A stretch of DNA of 64,000 bases from Burkholderia sp. Bp8992 (lineage in GTDB: Bacteria; Pseudomonadota; Gammaproteobacteria; Burkholderiales; Burkholderiaceae), in assembly GCF_003853705.1 (NCBI RefSeq), contig NZ_QTQI01000004.1, positions 248,001 to 312,000 of the forward strand. The letters are read 5' to 3'. The notes beneath the pieces are model-generated. The model saw only the letters and a program-made list of their open reading frames with translations, searched no databases and was not told the origin of the DNA. Positions 17,654-26,826 of the stretch are shown here, one piece after another (positions within the stretch are counted from its first letter, which is position 1; the number at the start of each line of letters is the position of its first letter). The translations under genes and the position numbers were made by a program.

Positions 17654-18489
17654 CGCACCACCTCTTGCGTGCGCGCTGCATCAGGCAACGTAGCGTCGAA
17701 GCCGGGCGCTGAATTTCTCAGCGCGATGATGCGATCGAGCGTCAAACGTGCACGTCCGTCCTGTGCAACGGCGGCAAGACCGTTGCAGTCGACATGGCTG
17801 GACGGCTCGCGCATCGGTTCGCCGCGCGCCCGCACGCAGACATGCACGGCCACGACATCGCGCCAGTCTTCGACACGCATCGCATCGGCGTCGACAAATT
17901 GAGCGCCGCCGCGACGCAAATAGCGCACGCGCAACTGATCGATGCCCGATACGACGGGCTGCGGCGTGCCCGGACGGCCGCTCCCTTCGCAATACAGCTC
18001 GGGCTCCCCCGTCGACGGACTGACGTGCGCATCGAAGCGGTTCTCCACCAACGGCCGTTCGCCAGGCGCGCCGACACCTTGCCCGAGGCAATCCGACGCC
18101 TGGCCGCTCACCGTCGACCACGTCGACACCGCATCACCGACGTACCGGACCAGTAGCGCATCCGACGCAGCGCGCACCGACTCGCACCGCACCTGTGCGC
18201 CATCGCCCCGCACGCGCGCCGTCGAACAGCCGAACACCGGCGGCAACGATGACGCGCCTTCCATATCGAGCGGCCGGAACCCCGCCATCTGGATCTGCTG
18301 GCCGACCAACATCAGCGCGGTGCCTGCCGCATCGCGCATCCGGAATGCATCTTCCGCACGCCGTTGCGCAATGCGCTGCGCGTGATGGAGCGCGCCTGCC
18401 GCTGCGAGCACGAGGAGACCGACGGTCATCGCAATCAGCACCTCGAGCAGCGTGTGTGCACGCATACGACGATCAGCGTGCATCGGCAT
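17650..18489 (-). CDS. pilW: PilW-like minor pilin-assembly protein
   Basis: 279 residues. The prepilin-type segment is RAHTLLEVLIAMTVGLLVLAA with Glu near position 5. It is followed by the PilW hallmark GQQIQMAGFRPLD and a C-terminal region with GIDQLRVRYL. The ATG at 18489 has GGGAG 4-5 nt upstream and overlaps pilV by 17 bp; ATGs at 18483 and 18465 are alternatives. The residue before the hydrophobic stretch is His-Thr rather than Gly-Phe, so PilD cleavage here may be unusual. Confidence 0.75.
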   Translation of the reverse strand: MPMHADRRMRAHTLLEVLIAMTVGLLVLAAAGALHHAQRIAQRRAEDAFRMRDAAGTALMLVGQQIQMAGFRPLDMEGASSLPPVFGCSTARVRGDGAQVRCESVRAASDALLVRYVGDAVSTWSTVSGQASDCLGQGVGAPGERPLVENRFDAHVSPSTGEPELYCEGSGRPGTPQPVVSGIDQLRVRYLRRGGAQFVDADAMRVEDWRDVVAVHVCVRARGEPMREPSSHVDCNGLAAVAQDGRARLTLDRIIALRNSAPGFDATLPDAARTQEVVR

Positions 18490-18874
18490 CGGTCTCCCGA
18501 AACGGAATCCGGACGCACGTGGGCGGCTGCCCCGATACACCCGCGGCTTCGCATCGCGGCGACGCAGCCGCGTTGCCGCTACGCCAGCCGACGACCGCGT
18601 AGCGGACGCCGCCCGGCCCGTCGTCGAGCGTCATCGCACCGCCGGGCAGCGACGCAGCCGCCAGCGCCGCAAGGCCATCGTCTGTCCCGGCACCTGCGTA
18701 CAGGCGCTCGATACGCGCGTCGGCCAGCCACAGCGCACGCTCGCGCCAGATCGTCGCCCGCTGGGCGCGCGCCATCGCAAGCTGGCTGCCGGCCACGGCC
18801 AGCATCACGGTCGCGAGCAGCGCGATGGCCAGCGTCGCCTCGATCAGCGACGTGCCGCGCATGGCGTTGCGCAT
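18473..18874 (-). CDS. pilV: PilV-like minor pilin
   Basis: 133 residues. The prepilin signature is MRGTSLIEATLAIALLATVML: a short leader ending in Gly, Thr+1, Glu5. A GTG three codons upstream (18883) overlaps the stop of the preceding pseudopilin gene as GTGA, so translation may start there by coupling. PilV in other bacteria is a minor pilin needed for fibre priming. It is second in the five-gene pilin operon. Confidence 0.75.
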   Translation of the reverse strand: MRNAMRGTSLIEATLAIALLATVMLAVAGSQLAMARAQRATIWRERALWLADARIERLYAGAGTDDGLAALAAASLPGGAMTLDDGPGGVRYAVVGWRSGNAAASPRCEAAGVSGQPPTCVRIPFRETDADAR

Positions 18875-18879
18875 CGCGA

Positions 18880-19443
18880 TCACGCCGAGCCGCAGCGGCC
18901 GGCGACCACCCGCGCCCGGCCGCCCGCCGCAATCCTCACGCAACGCGACACGCGTGCGTCTTCCGCGTCGGACACGCCGCGCCGCGGACGCAATTCGAAC
19001 CGCCGGATTCCGCCGATCGCCTGGCCGGCCGGCGGCGCAAAAGCCAGATCGTGCGCGGCGCCCGCGACGGCCACTTCGGCATCGCGCGGATAGCGTCGCA
19101 GTACGCGCGATTGCCCGTCGACCTGCCCGCTGACGATCCAGTCGCACGACCATTCGGCCGCATCGCACCGCTCGCCGGCACGCAGACAGGTGCCGCCGTT
19201 CCCGGCCCGGCACAGCGTGACACGCGTGCCAAGACGCGTCGCCTCGGTACGCGCAAACGAAAGCGCGCCGAGCAACGCACGCGAGCGTGCATCCACACGC
19301 TCACGCATGCGCCACTGGTCGAACGCGGGCGCCGCGTAGAGCGCGAGCCCGGCCGCCAGCGCGAGCGCAACCATCAGCTCGACGAGCGTGAACCCGCCCG
19401 AGCCTGACAATGGATTTTTCAAAGGTTGAGCGTGCAGCCCCAT
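18880..19443 (-). CDS. fimT: FimT/GspH-type pseudopilin
   Basis: 187 residues. The prepilin segment is GGFTLVELMVALALAAGLAL after a 17-residue leader. It is followed by the GspH/FimT pattern FDQWRMRERVDARSRALLGALSFARTEA and paired cysteines (GTCLRAGERC, CDW). It is the first gene of the pilin operon; GGAGG lies 9 nt before the ATG at 19443 and 3 nt before an alternative ATG at 19449. FimT-type pilins can bind DNA in some species; that is not inferable here. Confidence 0.8.
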   Translation of the reverse strand: MGLHAQPLKNPLSGSGGFTLVELMVALALAAGLALYAAPAFDQWRMRERVDARSRALLGALSFARTEATRLGTRVTLCRAGNGGTCLRAGERCDAAEWSCDWIVSGQVDGQSRVLRRYPRDAEVAVAGAAHDLAFAPPAGQAIGGIRRFELRPRRGVSDAEDARVSRCVRIAAGGRARVVAGRCGSA

Positions 19444-19596
19444 CGCCATCGTCCTCCACCAGAGTGAGGAGACGACTGTAGCGATGCGTGCGGACTCGCG
19501 CCATTTGCCGAACGGCCGACTGGCGACATCCGGTCGCGACCGACACAATCGGCGCGAACTGAACCAACGGAGAAGACGATGAACGAACGCAGCGCG

Positions 19597-20076
19597 TCAG
19601 CGCTTACGCGGGGTCTTGGCGGGAGAGGCGCGACGGAACTCTTCGATCACGTCGGCAAATTCGGAAACGTCCTCGAACCGGCGATACACCGATGCGAAGC
19701 GGACATAAGCGATCGTATCGAGGCCGCGCAACTCGTTCATCACGAGCTCGCCGAGCTTCTCGCTACGCACTTCACGCTCGCCTGTCGCGAGCAGTTGATA
19801 TTCGATGCGGGCGACCGCCGCGTCGATCGCGTCGGCAGCAACCGGCCGCTTGCGCAGCGCGAGTTGCATGCTGGCGACGATCTTGCGACGGTCGAATTCC
19901 GTGCGGCTGCCGTCCTTCTTCACGACGAACGGCAGGGACAGCTCGACCCGCTCGTACGTCGTGAAGCGCTTGTCGCAAGCCGAGCAACGACGGCGCCGGC
20001 GAATCGCGGCGCCATCTTCGGACACGCGCGAGTCTACGACCTGCGTGTCGTCATGCCGGCAGAACGGGCAGCGCAT
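19597..20076 (-). CDS. nrdR: transcriptional repressor NrdR
   Basis: 159 residues. The zinc ribbon uses CPFC (3-6) and CSAC (32-35). An ATP-cone follows from about residue 49 ([18 protein letters not shown]). The conserved [14 protein letters not shown] lies near the C-terminus. NrdR represses ribonucleotide reductase genes by sensing nucleotide pools. It starts 6 bp after the glyA stop, so the two form an operon under the glyA leader. A basic tail (SPAKTPRKR) is extra. Confidence 0.95.
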   Translation of the reverse strand: MRCPFCRHDDTQVVDSRVSEDGAAIRRRRRCSACDKRFTTYERVELSLPFVVKKDGSRTEFDRRKIVASMQLALRKRPVAADAIDAAVARIEYQLLATGEREVRSEKLGELVMNELRGLDTIAYVRFASVYRRFEDVSEFADVIEEFRRASPAKTPRKR

Positions 20077-20082
20077 CGGCGA

Positions 20083-21330
20083 TCAGCGATAGACCGGGAA
20101 ACGCTTGGTCAGCTCGGCGACCTGCGCACGCACGCGCTCGATCGTCGCGGCATCTTCCGGGTTCTCCAGCACGTCGGCGATCAGGTTGCCCACCTGCTCC
20201 GCTTCCGCCGGGCCGAACCCGCGCGTCGTCATCGCCGGCGAACCCAGGCGCACGCCGCTCGTCACGAACGGCTTTTCCGGATCGTTCGGGATCGCGTTCT
20301 TGTTCACCGTGATGTGTGCCGCACCGAGTGCTGCTTCCGCTGCCTTGCCCGTGATGTTCTTCGCGCGCAGGTCCACCAGCATCACGTGGCTTTCGGTGCG
20401 GCCCGACACGATCCGCAGGCCGCGCTTCACCAGCGTTTCAGCCAGCACGCGCGCGTTTTCGACCACCTTTTCCTGGTACGACTTGAACTCCGGCGACAGC
20501 GCTTCCTTGAACGCCACCGCCTTCGCCGCGATCACGTGCATCAGCGGGCCGCCCTGGATCCCCGGGAAGATCGCCGAGTTGATCGGCTTCTCGTACTCCG
20601 CCTTCATCAGGATCACGCCGCCGCGCGGGCCGCGCAGGCTCTTGTGCGTCGTCGTCGTCACGAAGTCCGCGTGCGGCACCGGGTTCGGGTACACGCCGGC
20701 CGCGATCAGGCCTGCGTAGTGCGCCATGTCGACCATCAGGTACGCGCCCACCGACTTCGCGATCTTCGCGAGGCGCTCGAAATCGATCTTCAGCGAGAAC
20801 GCCGACGCGCCCGCGACGATCAGCTTCGGCTTGTGTTCCTGCGCGAGCTTCTCGGCCGCTTCGTAGTCGATGTCTTCGTTTTCGTTCAGGCCATAGCTCA
20901 CGACGTTGAACCACTTGCCCGACATGTTGACCGGCGAGCCGTGCGTCAGGTGACCACCGTGCGCGAGGCTCATGCCCATGATCGTGTCGCCCGGCTTGAG
21001 CATCGCGAAGAACACGCCCTGGTTCGCCTGCGAACCCGAGTTCGGCTGCACGTTCGCGGCTTCCGCGCCGAACAGTTGCTTCACGCGGTCGATCGCGAGC
21101 TGCTCGACCACGTCGACGTACTCGCAGCCGCCGTAGTAGCGCTTGCCCGGATACCCTTCCGCGTACTTGTTCGTGAGCTGCGAGCCTTGGGCGGCCATTA
21201 CGGCCGGACTCGTGTAGTTTTCCGACGCGATCAGCTCGATGTGATCTTCCTGGCGGCGGTTTTCCTGCTCGATCGCTGCAAAGACTTCGGGATCGACGTT
21301 CGCGATGGTGCTTTGGGCTCTGTCAAACAT
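20083..21330 (-). CDS. glyA: serine hydroxymethyltransferase
   Basis: 415 residues, standard length. It converts serine and tetrahydrofolate to glycine and 5,10-methylene-THF with PLP. The PLP lysine is Lys230 in [25 protein letters not shown] and YGGCEYVD are family landmarks. The ATG at 21330 (MFDRAQSTI) is the family start; a weak GGA lies 7 nt upstream. The 5' leader contains a ZTP riboswitch (about 21470-21565), which ties expression to folate/purine status. nrdR is co-transcribed. Confidence 0.97.
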   Translation of the reverse strand: MFDRAQSTIANVDPEVFAAIEQENRRQEDHIELIASENYTSPAVMAAQGSQLTNKYAEGYPGKRYYGGCEYVDVVEQLAIDRVKQLFGAEAANVQPNSGSQANQGVFFAMLKPGDTIMGMSLAHGGHLTHGSPVNMSGKWFNVVSYGLNENEDIDYEAAEKLAQEHKPKLIVAGASAFSLKIDFERLAKIAKSVGAYLMVDMAHYAGLIAAGVYPNPVPHADFVTTTTHKSLRGPRGGVILMKAEYEKPINSAIFPGIQGGPLMHVIAAKAVAFKEALSPEFKSYQEKVVENARVLAETLVKRGLRIVSGRTESHVMLVDLRAKNITGKAAEAALGAAHITVNKNAIPNDPEKPFVTSGVRLGSPAMTTRGFGPAEAEQVGNLIADVLENPEDAATIERVRAQVAELTKRFPVYR

Positions 21331-21469
21331 ACGGTTTCCGTTAAGTGTGTACAGGTTGACCGGAGTGGCCGAGTACGGTGCGCTGCTGGCGGGACCAGCT
21401 CGACGTGGCGGAAGAATCCGAATGACGCGAGGCAGGACAGCCACCGGCAATGCACGCGACGGCGCACAA

Positions 21470-21565
21470 CGGCTGCCCAGGCGAACGGCAAAAACGGCGC
21501 CCCGCGCTTCACGGTGGGATGCTCCACCTTGAACCCGAACGGGTTCTATCGCCAGTCACGCAGGG
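21470..21565 (-). promoter_or_regulatory. ZTP (pfl-motif) riboswitch in the glyA leader
   Basis: Read on the minus strand, the aptamer opens with TGCGTGACTGGCG (to 21550). A GAACCC-GTTC-GGGTTC hairpin follows (21531-21546), then CCCACCGTGAAGCGC, and it closes with CGCCTGGGCA (21474-21483). The conserved start GUGACUGGCG and end CGCCUGGGCA define the pfl RNA that binds ZMP/ZTP. These RNAs commonly control glyA, purH and folD. It lies about 140 nt before the glyA start. I see no clear intrinsic terminator in the expression platform, so translational control is possible. The rest of the 21331-21749 gap holds no gene. Confidence 0.9.
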
Positions 21566-21749
21566 GTGATGAGCGCGTTAGTGTATTGGATGCGTCATGA
21601 ATAGGCAACCGCACGGCAGTGCGCCGGATGCAATTGGGGCCAGACTCTACGTGCCCGTGCCGAAACGCTTTGCCGCCTTGCCGCGGTGCGGCAATCTCAG
21701 TAGGCTTGCGGGATACTACTCGCTATTTTGTCATCGACCAGGAGCAGCA

Positions 21750-22496
21750 ATGATCGTGTTCGTCACAGGCGCGTCCGCCGGCTTCGGCGCCGCCATCGCC
21801 CGTGCCTTCGTCAACGGCGGCCACCGCGTCGTCGCGACCGCGCGCCGCAAGGACCGTCTCGACGCGCTCGCCGCCGAACTCGGCGACGCCCTTCTGCCGT
21901 TCGAACTCGACGTGCGCGACCGCGCGGCCGTCGAGGCCGTGCCGGCCGCCCTCCCCGCCGAATTCGCGGCGCTCGACGTGCTCGTCAACAACGCCGGCCT
22001 CGCGCTCGGGGTCGAACCGGCCCACAAGGCGAGCCTCGACGAGTGGCAAACCATGATCGACACGAACTGCTCGGGCCTCGTGACCGTCACGCACGCATTG
22101 CTGCCCGGCATGATCGCGCGCGGTCGCGGCCATATCTTCAATCTGGGCTCGGTGGCCGGCACCTATCCGTATCCGGGCGGGAACGTATACGGCGCGACCA
22201 AGGCTTTCGTCAGACAATTCAGCCTGAACCTGCGCGCCGACCTGATCGGCACGCCGTTGCGCGTAACCGACATCGAGCCGGGCCTGTGCGGTGGTACCGA
22301 GTTCTCGAACGTCCGCTTCCGCGGCGACGATGCAAAGGCGGCGAACGTCTACCAGAACGTCCAGCCGCTCACGGCCGAGGACATCGCGGACACGATCTAC
22401 TGGATCGCCACGCGCCCCGCGCACGTCAACATCAATACGATCGAAATGATGCCGGTCGCGCAAGCCCCGGCCGGCCTCACGATCCATCGCGGCTGA
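21750..22496 (+). CDS. ydfG: short-chain dehydrogenase/reductase, YdfG-like
   Basis: 248 residues of the classical SDR family. The cofactor site is MIVFVTGASAGFGAAIA; NNAGLALG and the catalytic Ser (NLGSVAGTYPYPGG) with YGATK are intact. E. coli YdfG oxidises L-allo-threonine and 3-hydroxy acids with NADP; the same role is likely here. GGAG lies 5 nt before the ATG at 21750. It is a single gene ended by a GC hairpin and is divergent from glyA. Confidence 0.88.
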   Translation: MIVFVTGASAGFGAAIARAFVNGGHRVVATARRKDRLDALAAELGDALLPFELDVRDRAAVEAVPAALPAEFAALDVLVNNAGLALGVEPAHKASLDEWQTMIDTNCSGLVTVTHALLPGMIARGRGHIFNLGSVAGTYPYPGGNVYGATKAFVRQFSLNLRADLIGTPLRVTDIEPGLCGGTEFSNVRFRGDDAKAANVYQNVQPLTAEDIADTIYWIATRPAHVNINTIEMMPVAQAPAGLTIHRG

Positions 22497-22510
22497 CGCA
22501 CCGCCCGCAG

Positions 22511-22539
22511 CCGCGGGCCCGCCTCCGGCCGGCCCGCGG
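22511..22539. terminator. hairpin terminator after ydfG
   Basis: CCGCGGGCC (22511-22519) and GGCCCGCGG (22531-22539) form a 9-bp stem with an 11-nt loop, 14 bp after the ydfG stop. There is no T-run. Confidence 0.55.
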
Positions 22540-22562
22540 TGTGCTACGGCATACTACATTCC

Positions 22563-22584
22563 GTTACGAATCGGTTACGAATCG
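22563..22584 (+). repeat. tandem 11-bp direct repeat upstream of ybgC
   Basis: Two perfect head-to-tail copies of GTTACGAATCG (22563-22573 and 22574-22584). They end 16 bp before a TAGAAT -10 candidate and so lie over the -35 region of the ybgC-tol promoter. This is a possible activator or repressor site. Confidence 0.6.
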
Positions 22585-22600
22585 GCTTCCTGCCTTCCGG

Positions 22601-22606
22601 TAGAAT
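22601..22606 (+). promoter_or_regulatory. -10 box TAGAAT of the ybgC-tol operon
   Basis: TAGAAT differs from TATAAT by one base. Transcription from it would begin around 22613, at or next to the ybgC ATG (22614), implying a leaderless or nearly leaderless mRNA. No good -35 is present; the tandem repeat occupies that position. Confidence 0.5.
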
Positions 22607-22613
22607 GCGCGCC

Positions 22614-23090
22614 ATGACTCAGCCTACCCGCTCCCCGGAAGCGCCTTCCGGCTTCACCTGGCCGGTGCGTGTGTACTACGAGGATACCGACGCAGGCGGC
22701 ATCGTCTTCTATGCCAACTACCTGAAGTACTTCGAGCGCGCCCGCACCGAGTGGTTACGCGCGTGCGGTATCGACCAGCGTCAGCTCGCCGACGATACCG
22801 GCGCGATCTTCATCGTCCGCAGTACGTCGCTCGACTACCGCGCGCCGGCGCGACTCGACGACACGCTGACGATCACGAGCCGGCCCGGACGCATCGGCCG
22901 CGCCTCGGTGGAATTCACGCAGGAAGCCTGGTGTGGCGACACGCTGCTCGTAGCCGGGCACATTCGCCTCGGCTGCGTCGACCGTAACGGTATCCGGCCC
23001 GCGGCCATCCCGCCGGCCGTGCTCGACGCGCTGCAACGCGGGCCCGTCATCGACGCCGGGCACACTCCAGTGTCAACGAAGCGCGCATGA
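22614..23090 (+). CDS. ybgC: tol-pal-associated acyl-CoA thioesterase YbgC
   Basis: 158 residues, hot-dog fold. The signature is VYYEDTDAGGIVFYANYLKYF with the catalytic Asp and the following helix ERARTEWLRA. YbgC hydrolyses acyl-CoA thioesters and is the usual first gene of tol-pal. ATG 22614 (MTQPT) is preferred; ATG 22605 lies inside the probable -10 box. tolQ follows after 130 bp. Confidence 0.93.
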   Translation: MTQPTRSPEAPSGFTWPVRVYYEDTDAGGIVFYANYLKYFERARTEWLRACGIDQRQLADDTGAIFIVRSTSLDYRAPARLDDTLTITSRPGRIGRASVEFTQEAWCGDTLLVAGHIRLGCVDRNGIRPAAIPPAVLDALQRGPVIDAGHTPVSTKRA

Positions 23091-23220
23091 GCGCCGTTTA
23101 GTCAAAGCCTATGAACTTGCCGTTCTGATTCGATACTAAGCAAGGTTCGGCGTCAGGCATGGCCGGCGCGCCGCGCCGCACGCATACCGGGCGCCCCGAA
23201 GGGCCGTTACTCAAACCTCT

Positions 23221-23898
23221 ATGAACACTTCTCAAGACCTGTCGATCATTTCCCTCGTCCTCAACGCGAGCGTGCTGGCCCAGGCCGTGATGGGACTGCT
23301 GCTGTTGCTGTCGCTGATGTCGTGGACCTTCATCTTCCGCAAGTGGTTCGCGATCCGCCGCGCGCGCGCGCAGACCGAACGCTTCGAGAAGGATTTCTGG
23401 TCGGGCGGCGACCTGCAGGCGCTGTACCAGAGCGCGGCCAACAATCGCCACACGATCGGCGCGCTCGAGCGGATCTTCGAATCGGGGATGCGCGAATTCC
23501 TGAAGGCGAAGGAAAAGCGCATCAGCGATCCGGGCCTCGTGCTCGACGGTGCCCGCCGCGCGATGCGTGCGTCGTTCCAGCGCGAGATGGACGTGCTCGA
23601 AGCGAACCTCGCCTTCCTCGCGTCGGTCGGCTCGGTCAGCCCGTACATCGGCCTGTTCGGCACGGTCTGGGGGATCATGAACTCGTTCCGCGGGCTCGCG
23701 AACGTGCAGCAGGCCACGCTCGCGAACGTCGCGCCGGGCATCGCCGAGGCGCTCGTCGCCACCGCGATCGGCCTGTTCGCCGCGATTCCGGCGGTGGTCG
23801 CGTACAACCGCTACGCGCACGACATCGACCGCCTCGCGATCCGCTTCGAGACCTTCATCGAAGAGTTCTCGAACATCCTGCAGCGTCAGGCCCAGTAA
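23221..23898 (+). CDS. tolQ: TolQ, proton-channel subunit of Tol-Pal
   Basis: 225 residues, inner membrane. Membrane segment 1 is at about 15-37. The paired segments 2 and 3 lie at about 135-160 (ASVGSVSPYIGLFGTVWGIMN) and 170-195. These carry the Thr/Gly residues of the proton path shared with ExbB/MotA. With TolR it forms the energised stator that drives TolA. TolR begins 10 bp after the stop. Confidence 0.96.
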   Translation: MNTSQDLSIISLVLNASVLAQAVMGLLLLLSLMSWTFIFRKWFAIRRARAQTERFEKDFWSGGDLQALYQSAANNRHTIGALERIFESGMREFLKAKEKRISDPGLVLDGARRAMRASFQREMDVLEANLAFLASVGSVSPYIGLFGTVWGIMNSFRGLANVQQATLANVAPGIAEALVATAIGLFAAIPAVVAYNRYAHDIDRLAIRFETFIEEFSNILQRQAQ

Positions 23899-23908
23899 GG
23901 AGCGCGCC

Positions 23909-24358
23909 ATGGCAGGAAGTCCCATCCGATCCAGCATGCGCGGCGGCCGCTCGCGCCGTGCGATGGCCGACATCAACGTCGTGCCGTACATCGACGTGAT
24001 GCTGGTGCTGCTCGTGATCTTCATGGTCACCGCACCGCTCGTCGCCCCGTCGATCATCAACCTGCCGACCGTCGGCAATGCCGCGCCGCAGGAGCAGACG
24101 CCGCCCGTCGTCGTGAACATCAAGGCCGACCGCACGATGAGCGTCAAGTACAAGGGCGACTCGGGCTCGACCCAGGAAGACACGATGACGAAGGCCGAGC
24201 TCGACAGCTTCATCTCGGCCCGGCAGGCCGATCACCCTGACCAGCCGGTCGTGATCGCAGCCGACAAGACCGTGCAGTACGATGCCGTCATGACCGTGAT
24301 GTCGGATCTGAAGGCGCGCGGCGTCAAGCGCGTCGGCCTCCTCGTCAAATCGCAATGA
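23909..24358 (+). CDS. tolR: TolR, stator subunit of Tol-Pal
   Basis: 149 residues. The membrane segment is INVVPYIDVMLVLLVIFMV with the conserved proton-carrying Asp (YIDV). A periplasmic ExbD-like domain follows. AAGGAG precedes the ATG, and the last codons overlap tolA as ATGA, so the two are translationally coupled. Confidence 0.96.
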   Translation: MAGSPIRSSMRGGRSRRAMADINVVPYIDVMLVLLVIFMVTAPLVAPSIINLPTVGNAAPQEQTPPVVVNIKADRTMSVKYKGDSGSTQEDTMTKAELDSFISARQADHPDQPVVIAADKTVQYDAVMTVMSDLKARGVKRVGLLVKSQ

Positions 24359-25404
24359 ACCGGCAGCAATCCACGCGCAGCGCCGCCTACCCGCCTCAGC
24401 CTCCCCGCGAGCGCGGCACCTGGCGCGCGTTCGCGCTCGCCGCGCTGATGCACGTGCTGCTCGCGCTGTTCCTCTATCACGGCGTGCAGTGGCAGAACAG
24501 CACGCCGGCCGGCGCCGAAGCCGAGCTGTGGACCGAGGTGCCCGACGTCGCCGCGCCGCGGCCCGTCGTGACGCCGCCCGCGAAGGTCGCGCCGCCCGCT
24601 CCCCCGGTGCGCGACGAGCAGGCCGACATCGCGTTGCAGCAGAAGAAGCGGCAGCAGGAAGCGGCCGCGCGCGAAGCGCTGCTCGATCAGCAACGCCGCG
24701 CGCAGCAACTGAAAGCCCGGGAGGAAGACGAAGCCCGGCGCGCGCAGCTCGCGGCCCAGCAGGCCGCCGCCCTCGCCGCGCAGAAGGCCGCGGAGCGCGA
24801 CAGGCAGAAGCAGGCCGACAAGCTCAAGCAACAGCAGCTCGCCGAACAGCAGAAGCTCGAACAGCAGAAACTCCAGCAGCAGAAGCAGGCGCAGCTCGAA
24901 GCGCAGCAGGCGGCGAAGGCAAAAGCCGACGCGGCCGCGAAGGCCAAGGCGGAAGCGCAGGCCAAGGCGAAGGCCGAAGCCACGGCGCGCGCGAAGGCCA
25001 GCGCGGCGGCGAACGCGAAGCTCGACCGCGAGCGCAACGCGCGTCTCGCACAGATGCAGGGCCTGTCCGGCGCCGGTGAAGGCGGCGGCGAAGGCCTCGC
25101 GAAAAGCGGCACGGGCACGGGTTCCGGCGGCAATGCCGCGACGCCCGGCTATGCCGACAAGGTGCGCCGCCGCGTCAAACCGAACATCGTTTGGGGCGGC
25201 GAGCGAGCAGGCCTGACCACCGTCGTCAAGATTCGGTGCACGCCGTCCGGTGACGTATTGAGCGCATCGGTCTCCCGCTCGAGCGGGAATTCGGGGTGGG
25301 ATCAAGCCGTGGTGAATGCGATCCACGCATCGGTCCCGTTGCCGCCCGATTCTAACGGTCGTACCCCGTCGGACATTACGATTACCTTCAAGGCAGCGGA
25401 GTGA
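24355..25404 (+). CDS. tolA: TolA, periplasm-spanning Tol-Pal protein
   Basis: 349 residues. A cytoplasmic N-terminus is followed by one membrane anchor (about 24-43). The long Ala/Lys/Gln/Glu-rich helix at about 80-240 spans the periplasm. The C-terminal TonB-like domain is at 255-349 ([31 protein letters not shown]). It couples TolQR energy to TolB/Pal in the outer membrane. The helical region is low-complexity, which produces spurious open frames on both strands. Confidence 0.95.
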   Translation: MNRQQSTRSAAYPPQPPRERGTWRAFALAALMHVLLALFLYHGVQWQNSTPAGAEAELWTEVPDVAAPRPVVTPPAKVAPPAPPVRDEQADIALQQKKRQQEAAAREALLDQQRRAQQLKAREEDEARRAQLAAQQAAALAAQKAAERDRQKQADKLKQQQLAEQQKLEQQKLQQQKQAQLEAQQAAKAKADAAAKAKAEAQAKAKAEATARAKASAAANAKLDRERNARLAQMQGLSGAGEGGGEGLAKSGTGTGSGGNAATPGYADKVRRRVKPNIVWGGERAGLTTVVKIRCTPSGDVLSASVSRSSGNSGWDQAVVNAIHASVPLPPDSNGRTPSDITITFKAAE

Positions 25405-25513
25405 GCGGAAATGCGCTTACACTCCCGGCGTCGCTGTCAGACGGGAACGAATCGGGTATTTTTACTGTCTCTGCGGTTGCGCAGCGATCCAAGCCATACG
25501 GGAAGCAAGAAGC

Positions 25514-26809
25514 ATGAGTTTGATGACAAAGCTAGGTTTCAGGGCACTCGTGGCCTCGTGTCTGATTACGGCGGGCAGCGCCGCTAACGCCCAGGTCAAC
25601 GTGCTGATCACCGGTGTCGGGTCGACCCAGTTCCCCATTGCCACGGCGAATTTCGCGAACGAGGCGGGCCTGCCGCAGCAGGTCACGTCGATCGTCCGTG
25701 CCGACCTCGCCCGCAGCGGCAAATTCACCAACGTCGACGCAGGCAGCACGCCCGTGCCCGAGACCGCGTCGGTCGATCTCGGCGCATGGAAGGCCAAGGG
25801 CGCGAATGCGTTCGTTGCCGGCAGCGTGAACCGCGAAGCGAACGGCCAGTACAAGGTCAACTTCATCCTGTACGACACCGTGAAGCAGCAAAGCCTCGGC
25901 GGCCTGTCGCTGACGGCCACCGATACCACGCTGCGCACGGCCGGCCACAAGATCGCCGACTACATCTACCAGAAGCTGCTCGGCGTGCGCGGCGTGTTCG
26001 CCACGCGCCTGTCGTACGTGATCAAGACCGGTAACCGCTACCAGCTGCAGATCTCGGATTCGGACGGCCAGAACGCGCGCATCGCGCTGTCGAGCACCGA
26101 ACCGATCATCTCGCCGTCGTGGTCGCCGAGCGGCACGAAGGTTGCGTACGTTTCGTTCGAGCGCAAGAAGCCGATCGTCTACATCCACGACCTGCCGACC
26201 GGCCGCCGCTACATCGTCTCCGACCAGAAGGGCAACAACAGTGCACCGGCCTGGTCGCCGGACAGCAACACGCTCGCCGTTGCGCTGTCGCTGACGGGCA
26301 ATACGCAAATCTATACGGTCAACTCGACGGGCGGCGGCCTGCGCCGCCTCACGCAGAGCAGCTCGATCGACACCGAGCCGTTCTACTCGCCGGACGGCCA
26401 CTGGATCTACTTCACGAGCGATCGCGGCGGTGCGCCGCAGATCTACCGGATGCCCGCACAGGGTGAAAGCGCCGGTGCCGCGCAGCGCGTGACCTTCACC
26501 GGCAGCTACAACACGAGTCCGCGTATCAGCCCGGACGGCAAGCTGCTCGCTTACATCTCCCGCACGGGTGGGGGCTTCAAGCTGTACGTTCAGGATCTGC
26601 AATCCGGCGCGGCGAACGCCGTCACGAATACCAATCACGACGAATCGCCGAGCTTCGCGGCAAACGGCCAGTACCTTCTGTACGCTACCCAGTCGGGTGG
26701 GCGCAATGTCCTGGCTGCAGTGCCCTCCGACGGCAGCGCGCCGCCGCAAATCCTGTCCGTCCAGGGCGGCTCCGTTCGCGAGCCGTCGTGGGGGCCCTTC
26801 ATGCAATGA
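25514..26809 (+). CDS. tolB: TolB, periplasmic beta-propeller
   Basis: 431 residues. A Sec signal peptide ends near SAANA, with mature [10 protein letters not shown]. An N-terminal domain is followed by the six-bladed propeller with repeats such as [27 protein letters not shown] and [16 protein letters not shown]. It shuttles between TolA and Pal. The gap from tolA is 109 bp and AAGCAAGAAGC precedes the ATG, so the start is taken from the family N-terminus. Confidence 0.97.
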   Translation: MSLMTKLGFRALVASCLITAGSAANAQVNVLITGVGSTQFPIATANFANEAGLPQQVTSIVRADLARSGKFTNVDAGSTPVPETASVDLGAWKAKGANAFVAGSVNREANGQYKVNFILYDTVKQQSLGGLSLTATDTTLRTAGHKIADYIYQKLLGVRGVFATRLSYVIKTGNRYQLQISDSDGQNARIALSSTEPIISPSWSPSGTKVAYVSFERKKPIVYIHDLPTGRRYIVSDQKGNNSAPAWSPDSNTLAVALSLTGNTQIYTVNSTGGGLRRLTQSSSIDTEPFYSPDGHWIYFTSDRGGAPQIYRMPAQGESAGAAQRVTFTGSYNTSPRISPDGKLLAYISRTGGGFKLYVQDLQSGAANAVTNTNHDESPSFAANGQYLLYATQSGGRNVLAAVPSDGSAPPQILSVQGGSVREPSWGPFMQ

Positions 26810-26826
26810 CCACAAGGAGAGTAACC

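Noticed and set aside
24600-25060. repeat-rich DNA that might be a tandem-repeat locus
   Set aside because: It encodes the Ala/Lys/Gln helix of TolA; codons vary and no exact repeat unit is present.
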